Below are positions 9,219 through 21,100 of a stretch of 64,000 nt of DNA, one piece after another. Both the position numbers and the translations under genes were made by a program. This DNA is from Phytophthora quininea (Eukaryota > Oomycota > Peronosporomycetes > Peronosporales > Peronosporaceae). The notes under the pieces are model-generated. The model saw nothing but the letters and a program-made list of their open reading frames with translations. It was not told the DNA's origin and did not search any database. The DNA is taken from contig JAAVTG010000525.1 in the NCBI GenBank assembly GCA_011947345.1, positions 62,001 through 126,000 of the forward strand, read 5' to 3'. Position 1 is the first letter of the stretch; every line of letters begins with the position of its first letter.

Positions 9219-12200
9219 TTAGCCCCAGAAGCCCATAACTTCCTCTGGAGACTCTGCTGGCTTTAGCAGCTCGATCGAGACTTCGTCGTAGTCGTTTGTG
9301 CGGTAGCCGTAGACTGCTGGAGCTGGACGACTGCAGTGGCGACTGAACAAGGACATTGTGTTGGCACCAGTGTCATGCACCACAACAAAGTCCCCGCGCG
9401 AAATCGTTGGCAATTCGACATGGCGACCGATCATGTCGCCGCCGAAACACAGAGGACCTGCAACATTTTGCACAGAAATCGGAGCCATCGACGGCGAACC
9501 TGCGGAGCTGGAAATCACAACAGAAGGGGTTTAGTAACGAGATTTCTCAGCTAGACAGCACATCAACGTACTTGTAGACGGATAGTCGACGTTCGAACAG
9601 ATCTGGCCGGTAGCATTGGCGTGGGAAGAGATCCGATCCGGCGTGGATAATCGCAGTCTGAGTGAGGCTATCTCCGTCGACTCGTGGGTGGGCTTTCACA
9701 TACTCGACCTCACTGATTGCCCAGCCAGTCTTCGAGCTCACGCTGCTACCAAATTCTGTCAACACCGTGCGGTCCGTGCGCTCAAAGAGCTGGGGCGCTT
9801 CGATACGCAGGGCAGCGACGTAGTCGGCAAATGTTGGAGATACGTCCTCGCTGTCAAAGTTCGTCGACAGACCGCCGCCAATGTTCAAAACTTTGATTCG
9901 GCTTGTGCCAGCTGCAGCATCGATTTCGTTTGCCAGCGCGTTAAGCGCTACAGCTCCTTGCGAGAGCATTTCCAGTGAGCAGCCTTGAGACCCGACGTGG
10001 CAATGCAGCCCAGTCATCCAAGGATTCGCGCAGAAGAAGGCAATGATCCTGGCACGATTCTCCGGGGTAAGAGGCACGCCAAACTTTGACTGCACAGTCG
10101 AAACGCTCAAACAGGCATTGGTACCGGCACCGAGCAGCGGGTTAATGCGCAGTCCGACGCGAGGTAGATTGCCGGCATACCGCGGAGTGCATTCCGGGAA
10201 GCTCGACTGGAAGATCGCTTCAGCATGCTCGCGAATGATCTCGAGCTCATCAAAGTTGTCGGCATTGACTTCTACGCCAGCATTGATGGCGAACTGTAAG
10301 TCACGTCGAGTCTTGCACGGACTATCAAACACGATGCGGTGTGGCGGGCAGCCAAGTCGCAAAGCGTGCTTCACTTCCACGACCGATGCACACTCGAGCC
10401 CAACGTCGTTCTCGATAGCACGCTTGATGAAGAATGCCAATGGACACGACTTCATGGCGAAGCGGTGGTCGAAATGCACCGGGAACGACGTCAGCAGCGC
10501 TTGGAATGCCATGTCGATCGAGTCCAAGTCGTACACCAGAGCCAACTTCTCCTCATCTTCAGCGTCCATGCCGCCAAGGATTTCTTCCTGTCGCATTTGG
10601 CGAACCACGCGCGCGACCTGGGCATCCTTGACACTGAAGTCCCAGTCACTAAGTGGCTTGAGCGGTTCGAGTGGAGCAGGCTCCACACACTGTTCGATAT
10701 ACTGTTTGTGCAGCTTCTCCCAGTGGCGAAATATCAAGGCGATCTTGAGCAAGACGGCTTCGTCGTCTTGAATCAGAGGTTCCATCGCAGCAACAAAGTC
10801 ACTTTCCCCGTTGCCTCGAGTGTAGACTTCGTTGACCATATCTGCGCCCACAGCGATGCGTAACACGACGCCGCTCTTACCTAGAGATACGGGTTGACCC
10901 AACAAGAAACGCTTCTTGGCCACAGCGTCATCTGGAAGAGCGTCCGATAGGTCCTTGGCGAGCATCGTATGGAGCGCCTTGAGATCATCCACGCCAAGGA
11001 ACTCGCCGCTCTCGTTACGGACCTTGAACGACACGATGGTATCGATAGGAATCACAGTACTCGCGCCATTCTCAATAGGCTCAGACACCTCCAGGGGCTC
11101 TACCACGTGACTCCAGGAAGCTCGCATCTTCGCTCTGCACGTGCGCATGTACAGCTTGCAGATCGTTGCTATGTCGTCTTGGGGGATGCTGAAGAACGGC
11201 TCCATGTTAACAAACGCTGTTTCCCAGCGCAGTAGCAGCCCGACGTTCATGAATGCGCCGAAGCGCTCACGGACGTTGCGCATGTCCTCGGGCATGTCAT
11301 ATTTCGAAAAGTAGTCTTCTAATCCGAGCGGCAGCGCTAGCTCTGAGTAGCGCTCCACTGCAGCGGACTCCATCTCGAACACACAGCGCATTGGCATGAG
11401 CACGGCGCCGCAGAACGGGGACCCTCCGAAGAATTTGGATCCAGTCACGAGCACGACGTAGCCCTTGGTGATCCATTCTCGGTACAGCGATTGCTCGACA
11501 CGCATTTGACAAGCGTCCACCACCACCATGAGGCGGTTCGGGTACTGCTCCACCAAATCGTCAACCACAGGCATCGATGGACAAGCGAAGCCAGTCTTGG
11601 CACCGACAACTACGTGCAGCAGCACCACGTCGCCACCATGACGCAATCGCTCATGCACCAGCTCTTTCACGCGGTCTTCAATGTGGTTGATGTCCCCTTG
11701 GTCATCTCGAGCTGGCAGCGTCACCACATCCACCAGGTCCTCATGGAACTCACGTAGCGGTTTTCCGGGTGTGCCTGCCGCACCACTTGGGGTCGAGCGA
11801 CTGAAGTGACGACCACCGGAAGCACTGTTTGATCCGCGACCGATCTCACCCCGGCGGTGATGATGCTGGTGACTTTGCACTGTTCGGGTCCGACACCTCC
11901 GGGGAGATTCTCCTCTTCGTCAAGACCCGTGTACAGTCTGGCAAGTGCAGCCACGGTCGCCAACAGCTCGGCATCAGTGCCGGAAGGGGACAGCAACACA
12001 CGCATTTGGTCGCCGTGGACCATATCGGCGACGCCGAGACACACTGCCAAACGACTTCGAGTATCCCGCATCTTCGAGTTGAAAAACGCCGTCGGACTCT
12101 GCGCGTTCGGGTTGATGGACAGCGAGTTGAGCAGCAGTTGCTGTCGCAGTCTCTCGCAGCGTTCAAGGGCTGCTAGTGAGATACTGGAGCATGTGCAACT

Positions 12201-12956
12201 TCCTCTCGCCACGTCCGTCGAAAAAGGGATCGTGGACGCATTGTAGCTGTTGGTCTTGGTCATCGGACACAGCGTGGAGCGGTCGTCCGACCCGCGAACC
12301 AGCAACGACTCGGTCTGCTCTGCGAACGGCAGCGCGTTGGCAGCAAACTTGACGATCTCATTCCAGGCGTCACCATGCGACGGGATGTGCAGCAACACCG
12401 CCAGTCTAGTGAGCAGCTCGGCGGTACTCGACACCGTCGCCAATTGCTGCACCACACGCACCTCTTCTTGTCGGATACGGACCAACGGGGCCGCCTCCAC
12501 CACTGCGGACGGTGATGACGGCGCCACCGCATTGGCATAGCTGGCTAGCTCCGTCTGCGAGAAGGTCTCGAGATACTTGAGCTTGGTGTAGAGCAGCACC
12601 AAGTCTCGTGCACTGTAGCAGGGCGAGTTGCGGTTGATCTCCGGCAGACACAGCAAGCGATCTTGCAGTTGGGCGCTGAGTGCCGCGGCGTCCGACGGCT
12701 GCTGCAGTCGCCAGAGCTTGCTGACATCGGGTCGATCGCCCAACAGCGGCAGCAGCTCCGGCCGCAGCGTCTTAACTTGGTCACGAAGGTCATTGGAGGC
12801 CTGTTGCAGCTCCTCGGCGGTCAGACGTCGCTGACGCAGCGCCGGCTTGGTGGTGGACGTATGTTTCTTGCCCGCGGACGACGGTGGCGACGCGTCACGT
12901 GGAGAATTGGCCTTGTGCTGGTGTTGGGCCACGGCAGAGATCTTGGGACGCAGCAT
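9219..12956 (-). CDS. Two-domain PLP enzyme: type I fold + type III decarboxylase
   Basis: About 1,220 residues. The N-terminal 350 residues are a helical region of unknown function. A fold-type I PLP domain (class V aminotransferase-like) follows, with SPSGTDAELLATVAAL, VVVDACQ and a probable Schiff-base lysine in TGSKFFGGSPFCG. The C-terminal half is an alanine-racemase-fold decarboxylase like ornithine/diaminopimelate decarboxylases. It has lysine in FAMKSCPLAFF, GLRINPLLGAG, CHVGSQG, NIGGGLS, CFGGD (the family Cys and Asp) and VHDTGANTMS. One intron lies at 9508-9571 (64 nt, GTACGT donor). The frame breaks by one base near 11835, inside the type I domain. The start is the first good ATG, 12956-12954; the frame stays open upstream. 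The substrate is unknown. Both catalytic lysines are present, so both halves may be active. Confidence 0.85.
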
Positions 12957-13305
12957 CTTTGACGGACTTGTGCGGTCTGCAGCAAGAAGGAGAGTGACAG
13001 GATCTCGGGATCGACGACTGGTGGGCGACGTGGTGGCATGGATATGCTTGCCGTTTGCTTCTACTTTTAGCCGTCTCAGTTGGTGTGTCCGCCGCGAGTT
13101 CCAGTGCAGGCAGCACGCCACAACACAGCTTGCTTGCTGCCAAGCCTTGCCGAGCCCTCCGGCACCATGCAGGGTACGCGGTGAATGACTTGGATTTGTA
13201 TGTTCGTGCCGCCGTTGGAGACCGCGGCCCCTTTCTTGTCGAAACAGCTGCAATAACTTCAAGGTAAGGATTTTTGTCCACGGGAGTTGATATCAACACC
13301 CTCTT

Positions 13306-13346
13306 CCAACACCACCTTTTGGTACATAGTGCCACACATTTGGTAC
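13306..13346. repeat. Inverted repeat, left arm (41 bp)
   Basis: This arm is the reverse complement of 13564-13604 with one mismatch in 41 positions. It contains TGGTACATAGTGCCACACAT. Flanking bases on both sides are also alignable in inverted orientation with mismatches and small gaps, so the repeat was once longer. The spacer is 217 bp. Confidence 0.9.
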
Positions 13347-13563
13347 TAATCCAACGTCGAAGCTGTTGGTGCGCTCTCGATCCTGCTTCATTCCGCGTCA
13401 TGCCTTCAGTGCACCGCCTCGTTCTGCAACATACCTTTGTCTCTTAGCCAATCGATGGTAGACCCTCCCCAAGAAACCCGGCCTAGACGTTGCGAGCGCT
13501 ACGGGCGCTGCGAGCTGGGACCGTGAATACATGCAATCTTCGCTGAATTCGATGTTGGGAAAG

Positions 13564-13604
13564 GTACCAAATGTGTGGCACTATGTACCAGAAGGTGGTG
13601 TTGG
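13564..13604. repeat. Inverted repeat, right arm (41 bp)
   Basis: Reverse-complement partner of 13306-13346, containing ATGTGTGGCACTATGTACCA. It may be part of a hairpin-like non-autonomous element or an inverted duplication. No terminal target-site duplication was identified. Confidence 0.9.
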
Positions 13605-14006
13605 TAGCGGGTTGCCATGGTTGATAACGGCTCCCTTGTTCACGGCAAAGCTGGATGCGTTGTCCACCTGGACGGCGTGCATGTACTACACCGCCCACAC
13701 GAAGAAGTCCACCTACTGCATCACACGAGGCCAGCGAGGGAGCGTAGTGTAACCCAGCCTTATCTTCTTCTCAATCCCAGCTCTAAACTTGCCAAGACGA
13801 GCTCAAGTAGTTTGGCAGGCTGATAAACAACTTGCTTGATACTGTTAGAGGAACCTCGGCATGTGAGAAACCATGCTCACAGTATGAGCACGGTTCATGC
13901 AGCAATACAGTTTCAGGTAAACCTCCCCTAAGTTCGCATTTCCAACTCAAACCGAACTTAACATTTCAACCACTGCCATCCAACAACGTCATTGCCATAG
14001 CTTGCG

Positions 14007-15113
14007 ATGGCTCCTCGCGCTTCCTCTCGCCGCTCCGCAGGCGGCGTGCTGCGGTACCAGGGCTGCGCCAACTTCCGCCAGCGTCTGGTGTGCGCTACAC
14101 TCAGCGGGCGGCCGCTGATCATCGAGGACATCCGCTCGGAGGACGAGAACCCTGGACTGACTGGCTTCGAGGCGTCTCTGCTGCGTCTATTGGACCGCGT
14201 GACGAGCGGCAGCCATCTGGAGATCAACGAGACCGGCACCAAGCTCAAGTATCAGCCCGGTCTGGTGCTCGGTGGCCGCGTGGAGCACGACTGCGGCACG
14301 CAGCGCGCCATCGGCTGGTTCCTGGAGGTGCTGGCGGCCCTTGGACCGTTCGGGAAGCTGCCACTGCATGCCACGCTGACGGGCGTGACCAACGACCATG
14401 TGGACGCTTCGGTCGACAGTTTCAAGACCACGACGATGCCTTTGCTACGACATTTCGGCGTGGACGAAGGCCTGGACTTTGCCGTCAAGAAGCGCGGCGC
14501 GCCGCCTCTTGGCGGAGGACAAGTTGTCTTTAAATGTCCACTGGTGAGAGAGGTGAAGGCTGTCCACCTGGTGGACGAAGGTTTCATCAAACGCATCCGC
14601 GGCGTGGCCTACAGCACGCGAGTGTCCCCACAGACGTCCAACCGAATCGTGGACGCCAGTCGAGGACTGTTCAACAAACTGCTGCCGGACGTCTACATCT
14701 ACTCGGACCACTACAAGGGCGCCGAGTCGGGACAATCTCCGGGCTTTGCATTGTCGCTGGTGGCCGAGACGACTACTGGGGTGTTCCTTGGGGCAGAGGC
14801 GGCTGCTGAGCCCGGAGTTCTGCCGGAAGACGTCGCGACGCGAGCTTCACACTACCTGTGTGAGGAGATTCAGAAGGGAGGGTGCGTGGATTCGACGAAC
14901 CAGGCTCTGGTGTTGATGCTGATGGCGCTGGGACCCGAAGATGTGGCCAAGGTGCGGTTCGGCAAGCTCACACCGCACAGCATCGAGTGCTTGCGCCACC
15001 TGCGCGACTTCTTTGGCATCACGTTCAAGATTAAGCCCGACCCGGAGACCAAGACGGTGCTGCTCTCATGTCTCGGTGTGGGCTTCAAGAACCTGGCCAA
15101 GAAGGTCACTTAG
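14007..15113 (+). CDS. RCL1: RCL1, RNA 3'-phosphate cyclase-like protein
   Basis: RCL1 is a nucleolar protein of the small-subunit processome. It works with the GTPase Bms1 in early pre-18S rRNA cleavage and lacks the cyclase activity of its RtcA relatives. The single exon encodes 368 residues, the usual family length, with no frame break. Family landmarks are the start YQGCANFRQRLVCATLSGRP, RSEDENPGLTGFEASLLRLL, the GLVLGGRVEHDCG strand pair, GGGQVVFKCPLVREVK, GFIKRIRGVAYSTRVSP and the C-terminal FGKLTPHSIECLRHLRDFFG. The ATG at 14007 is the first in frame and fits the family N-terminus. Its stop is 64 bp from that of the convergent giant gene. Confidence 0.96.
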   Translation: MAPRASSRRSAGGVLRYQGCANFRQRLVCATLSGRPLIIEDIRSEDENPGLTGFEASLLRLLDRVTSGSHLEINETGTKLKYQPGLVLGGRVEHDCGTQRAIGWFLEVLAALGPFGKLPLHATLTGVTNDHVDASVDSFKTTTMPLLRHFGVDEGLDFAVKKRGAPPLGGGQVVFKCPLVREVKAVHLVDEGFIKRIRGVAYSTRVSPQTSNRIVDASRGLFNKLLPDVYIYSDHYKGAESGQSPGFALSLVAETTTGVFLGAEAAAEPGVLPEDVATRASHYLCEEIQKGGCVDSTNQALVLMLMALGPEDVAKVRFGKLTPHSIECLRHLRDFFGITFKIKPDPETKTVLLSCLGVGFKNLAKKVT

Positions 15114-15177
15114 GCACGAGTTTCTTAATAGACAGAATGCATGTTTGAACATATCCATCGTTGACAGCGAATACAGC

Positions 15178-18100
15178 TCATTTCCGACGCATCTTGGACG
15201 CTTTAACAGCCTCTCCACCGGCAGCTCCCATTTTCATGGCTGGCTTAGGGACTGGTGTTGCTCCACTTCGACCTGGAGGATGAATACCCGTCAAGTTTGC
15301 AGGAAGCTGGTCTCGAGGTCGTCCAGGCTCTCGAAGTTTCTGTCGAGCTGCAACGAGCCACTTCCGAGCCAACGCTGTTGATGCAGCGTTGAGCTTCACT
15401 GGTTGACGAGTCCATTCGTATCGGTGCTGCAGAACTTCCTCTTCGTCATCGCTCACATCTAACTGCTGTCGACGCTTGCCGCTCTTACCGAAGACACGCT
15501 CTTGAGCTGTGCGATACCATTTCTGAAGCAACGCGTAGGACGCTGCGTTCAATTGAACAGGCCCCAGCTCGTCGTCACCCGGACCCTCACCTCGGTCACC
15601 ACCAAGACCTCGCAGATCACCAAGCTGCTGGCCCGTGGTCTTCATGTGAACGATGCAGTTAAGACAAAGCGTTTTGAACTTCTGGTGCTTGACAAAGAAC
15701 TCTTTCCAACCGACAGCGTCGAATTCTTCCGATAACGATTGACTCTCAAACTTGTCGCCAAGAACTTCGATGGGAATTGCCATCTCCACCTGCAGTTGGC
15801 GTCGCGACAGACACATTTCGCACTCGCTTTTGCGTGCTTGCTGGATGAGAGGCTGCACAACTGTCTTAAGCCTCAGGATTCGGCGAGCCCGTGCTAACCA
15901 GAGCCTGATGATCGTACGGGAAGGAGCGGATAGTGTTACAGGACCAAACCGTGGCCGACCGTCATCTTCTGCTTCATCGTCTGAAACCTGGGGGTTTAAA
16001 CTGTCAAGAATCTTTGCGAATTGGGAGAGCAAGTATGGTCGTGCCCGACGCAGTGTTCGAGGGGTTAGAATCGAGGGTAGTTGGCTCACAAGCCACGAGC
16101 GGTTGTAGTTAAGGAATTTGTTACGGAAAGTGTCGGATGTGATGCGCTGGTTCATGAGGTAGGCCTCATGAGAGGCTCCTTTGATCTTCTCCAGGTCCTC
16201 CCATCGAGGAATACCAAACTCATCATCCTCATCAGGTGGTGCCAGCCATGCTGTGTTCTCGTGTTTGACCTTCCAGACTTCAAACCTGATAGCCAAAAAC
16301 ATGGCCAGAGTGCGGGCAAAACTTGCGGTGGTTACTACAAAAGCAACTAGCAATGGCATAGCTGGGTCTCCAAACAAATTGTAACTAGCTCGTGCCATGA
16401 TTTCGATGCCGACAATGAAAAACATGATCCCAGAAATGTGGATGGTGCTCATCATAAAGAACTGCGACGAGAAGCACATTTGATCCAGGGTGCGAAGGCG
16501 ATCTTCGATACACTCGTCCAAATTCGGTTCGAGGCCTTTCCAACGCATTTCTCGTTGAAGGAAGCGATATCGACAATACACAAGGTAGTCGTACAGTTTC
16601 CAACCATGGATGATCTCGACCACATTCAAAACAAATACTTCCGCTACGAGCTGGAAAAATAGGATAATAAGTGAGTGCCAGAGGTAGATCTCCATGTCCT
16701 TTTCACGAATATTGTACAGGATAGGCAGCATGACCTCTTCGCGGAAGAACATCATGATGAGAATCAACACAGGCTGGTAGAACATAGCTATTCGTTCCAT
16801 GGAAGCGTCCGCGTAAAGCTCGATGATCGGCTCCACGGTGTCCCCTTCACCCTCTGTTTCTTTTTCCTTTTCCTTTTCTTTTTCTTTTTCCTTCTTCCCA
16901 TGTGTTGCAGCGACGGCAGCAGTAGACCGCGTGAAACTCCTGAACAATAGTAGTGCACCACGTCCAAGAACCTTGAGTTTCTTCCAGCAAAACTCCAGTA
17001 TTTCCTTAATAAAATCCGCGACGGCCTCTTTGGTTGATTCTACATACACTCGCATGAGCAGCATTATCCCGAAGTCAAGCGTGCCACCCAGAAGAAAGTC
17101 AGCGAAGTCAGTGGCACCGAATGTCATTAAGCCACCGATTAGGTTCAGCGCCGAGACGAGAGGTGACATGAGCAAGGCTTCATAAAGTTGATACTCGACC
17201 CAGTGTTCCACAATAGCGTTCACAACTTCTGTCCCCACAATGACAAAGAACATGTAGTTTCCGAATGAGCTCCAGAATGAAAACTCGAGCATCAGAACGA
17301 GGAAAAGAGCTAGAAGAATAGACGTAAAAATCATGTTAGCCCGCTTCCACTGGGTGGGCCACCAGATATTGCGCTCCTGAGCTTCTCGGTCATTTTGCTC
17401 GGCCATAACCTTTTCAGAGATCGAAACTGATTTGGGCAGAAAAATCCGCGCACCCAGCACAATAAGGTAGAAGCCTAAGATAAGAAAGCAGATTCCGGTT
17501 CTTCCTTTTCGAGTCTCCGGGACGAGGTCAGGGTCAAGCTTGGTGTTAATATAGTTGGGCACGACATTATCCAGCAGCCAGTATCCAGTCGAGGTAAAGT
17601 ATAAGTCACCTTTTAGTAAAACATAAAAACTCCAAACCACGCCAAAAATCGGCACCGAGGCCATCGCGACACCAACACAAGGGGGCGGTGCAATTAGCGC
17701 GAAAACAGGCCAAAAGCGGAAGCGTGGAGGTGATTGCAGCAGTACCGTGATGCGGACCACGATCCAGTAAATGACTGCGGCAACGCACAGCATACTCCCT
17801 TTAACGAAGAAGAGCCCGACATACACCTGCTTCTCAAAGGCAAACTCGATAATGAGCTCGAAGTAGTTGAGGGGATGGAGATTGACGCTGAAAGTATACT
17901 TAGTGTTTGTCGAGTCCCGATCATAACTGTCGTATACAAGGGTTGCCTTGATGATTCGCTTGACGTGGTCGTTTAGCTGGTAATACTCCACGTCGAGAGT
18001 TACTGACCGTGGAAACACAACGCCGAGCAATCTCCTTCAAGATTTTTAGAGGCGGAGCTATCGACCTTGACAGGGATGAAGTAGTCAGATCCAAATTTAC

Positions 18101-21100
18101 TAGCGAGTTCATCGTAATATTGTCCGCCACGAAGGTAGTCTGCCAAGGCTGCCGGTTCTCGCAGCAAATAGTACAACTCTGTGTCCTGGGCTTGTTCAAA
18201 CCATCGCGGCGTTACGTCAGCGTTGGGTAGATTTTCTTCGTAATTGCACTGGATATCCATCATGCAGATATCCGCAGTTGGTTCTTCGCCAATATCCAGA
18301 GGTCCAATATTGCGAATATCATCCTGGCTCGGCAGTGGGGATACGCTCGTCGCCACCAAGTACGCCCATAACTGCCCGTTTCCGATGTCATACCTGGCAG
18401 CTGGCACGAATCACTTTCAAACAGATCGAAAAGCTGCATGTACGAGTCGTACTCCTTGCAGTTTGACAAGAATGGCAAGTATGAAAGCAGCATCTTGTCA
18501 AACTTGAACAGGTATTGCGATCCTGTAGTATCAGTTGGATCCAAATACATCTCCTGGAACGTCTCACGGTACTTTTCAACCATGTCGTGTGTCATGGAAG
18601 CGGAACTGTAAGGCATCAACCAGTAAGATGTATCTGTCACAACATCGCTGTACGGATCAAGAATGAGCGGCACCTCGTCAGCAGATTCGCTCACGTTGTG
18701 GGACATCAACACCCGCCCACGCTCATACGCCTCGTATTTCGGTGGGAGGTTAAGCGGTGCCGATGTGTAGTCTGCATCGCCTCCGAAGTAAGCTACCAGA
18801 AAGGTGTAGTCGCGTGGTACCATTTGCTCTTCATACGAAATTGAACGGGATAGAGGCCGGGTATCGGCATCCACACCCTGGGTGACATTACTTCGCGTTG
18901 GTGTTTTGAGCTTCACGACAGTCGAATTGACGAAGAACGGAGCTACCGAAACGTAGAGGCCGTACATGATATGAATCTCAACTTTGAACGTGATGTCCTC
19001 CAAGGCGAGTAGCGTAATGTTCAATAAATCATTCTTGTCCACAGCAGTTGACAGGAACCAGCGTGGCAATTCCACGGGAAGATGGCAAGGAGAAGTCTCG
19101 ATATCAGGGCCGCTAGGCAGCACGACACCACGTGAATCACAAGTTTGGTCTTCGCAAGTGCTATTCTTCACAAAAATCGCAATCTTGTAGTGCTCGTCGT
19201 AAACAAGATCATCAGGTAAGTGACGGAAGTCGAACGATAGCTTTGCCTTCCCGAGACCAGTAAGCGCAAACCACGCTTTGTCATCATTTCGGAAGCCCTC
19301 TTCTTCTTCCACACGTATCAAGCACGTCGCCATGACCGTTTTTATATCTGAAGCTGAAGCATTCATGTTTGGTACAATCGCAAAGCTGGCAGACGTCGTA
19401 GAAAAATGGACACCGTAGTTCGACACAGTTACCTGCACAGTTTGGGAGAATGAACTTCCAGTCACCGGGTTGGGGCTAGTGCTGCCGATAAATGGCGGCG
19501 CTCGACATGTAACCCGCGTGCTGCTCACGAAAAACGCTGGTGAGATTTGCGTGTCTGTAGACTGCGGCAGCTGAAACTTGCAGACCAGACGGCTGGTATT
19601 AGCGAAGTTCCGTCCAATAACGGTCAACAGCATTCCACCGCTTGTGCCAATTTTCGGAGGGCATACACGAATGGTATCCAACGTGTCATTTTTCCAGAAT
19701 GGTACCGATGCTGACTCGTTCACCGGGTAAATGACGTTAACAGCTTCCACTTCACCGGTTCGTGCCTTTTCCACGGTGGAATCGAAGCTGATCTGGGTCC
19801 CTTGAAAATCGTAGCTAAATTTCGGGTAGTATTGCTTCTCTGGCAATTTATCGCAGACCGGCACAGGTCGGATGCTGCAGTCCATCAACTCGTTGGTACT
19901 TGGTGCTGACCAAGTGCCGCTTGGACAGTTAATATAAATGCTACTGCTGTTAGCGGTACCGGTCGGACAAAACTTTCCATCAGGACATTTACTCTTGTTC
20001 TTCTCGGTAGTCTTCGTGCCGCGAACACAAATATTGCCGTCTTCGCAAACGTTGCATACTGATCAGAGATCGGAGTCGCCGGCGAGCAATAGTAGCCAGC
20101 AGGGCACATGTGATCGAATTGTCCGCGTCGATTTGTCCCTTCACCACACACGTATCCAGCCGCACACGGTAAACTTGTAGATAATGTAAACATACCAGAA
20201 CTACCGCATACTCTTCCTGCGGGGCAGATTTCACAGTACGAAATGTCAGTCAGTCCAGTGTGAGGAGACCATGTTCCTTCCGGACAAGCACGGCAAGTGG
20301 TACTGTCAGCTAGAGATCGATAAGTTCCTCTTGGACACAATGAGGGAATGTACGTTCCAAACCCTGGACAACTATGACCAGCCGGACAAATCTCGCATTC
20401 CACAGTGGCCATCAGCGGAGTGTATGTTCCAGGGAAACACAGTGTAGCTGCAACTGACCCGGCCGTCCCAGCAAAACTACCGACTTGCGCTTGGATGGGA
20501 ATACTCGATCCAGGCGGACAGTAGTGTCCAGCGAAGCAAACTCTAGTTCCTGATGCAGTTGGTGTTGCTTCCTCGCAATAAGTTCCTTCGGTACAAAGTT
20601 GTGGGGCCACGGCGCCTTCCGGTCGATTCGGAACCCAATCAACTGTCGTATTGTGCGCTACTCCACCTAAACAATATGTCCCCTGTGGACAGGGCATGGG
20701 TCGATAAGGACTTATGTCGGATGGGTCTAGTGTTCGTGTTCCATTCCCACAGATATATCCCGCGGGACACAACAAAATTGGAGACGACAATCCGGTCGAA
20801 ATGCATACAAAACCAGCAGGACATAGCACCGGTGCTAGCATTTTGGGCTGCGGACACACGTGGCCGGTTGGGCAGAGTGTGCAGTTCGACTGTTTTGGGA
20901 ATGGGTTATACGTTCCAGGATAGCAATCTCGGGGTCGAAGGTTACCAACCCCAGGACAATATTGGCCAACAGGACAGACAACGGCGTCGACATCGTTAGG
21001 ACAGTAATGACCCGTTGGGCATGGGCCTTTTCCTTCCGGTGTACTTGATCCTCGTGGACAAAAGAAGCCCGGATAGCATTTCTGCGGCGTGCTGTAATTA

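Larger units (their letters stand above)
12957..14006. other. Divergent intergenic region with inverted repeat
   Basis: This interval separates the divergent PLP gene (-) and RCL1 (+), so both promoters should lie here. It holds a 41-bp inverted repeat (13306-13346 and 13564-13604) in a wider, weaker symmetrical stretch. Short ORFs across the repeat read NVWHYVP in one orientation, but none has a start, length or domain that supports a gene. Confidence 0.5.

Noticed and set aside
13483..13752. Short ORFs across the right arm of the inverted repeat
   Set aside because: They start and stop without splice signals or similarity to a family; the repeat itself explains their shared residues.
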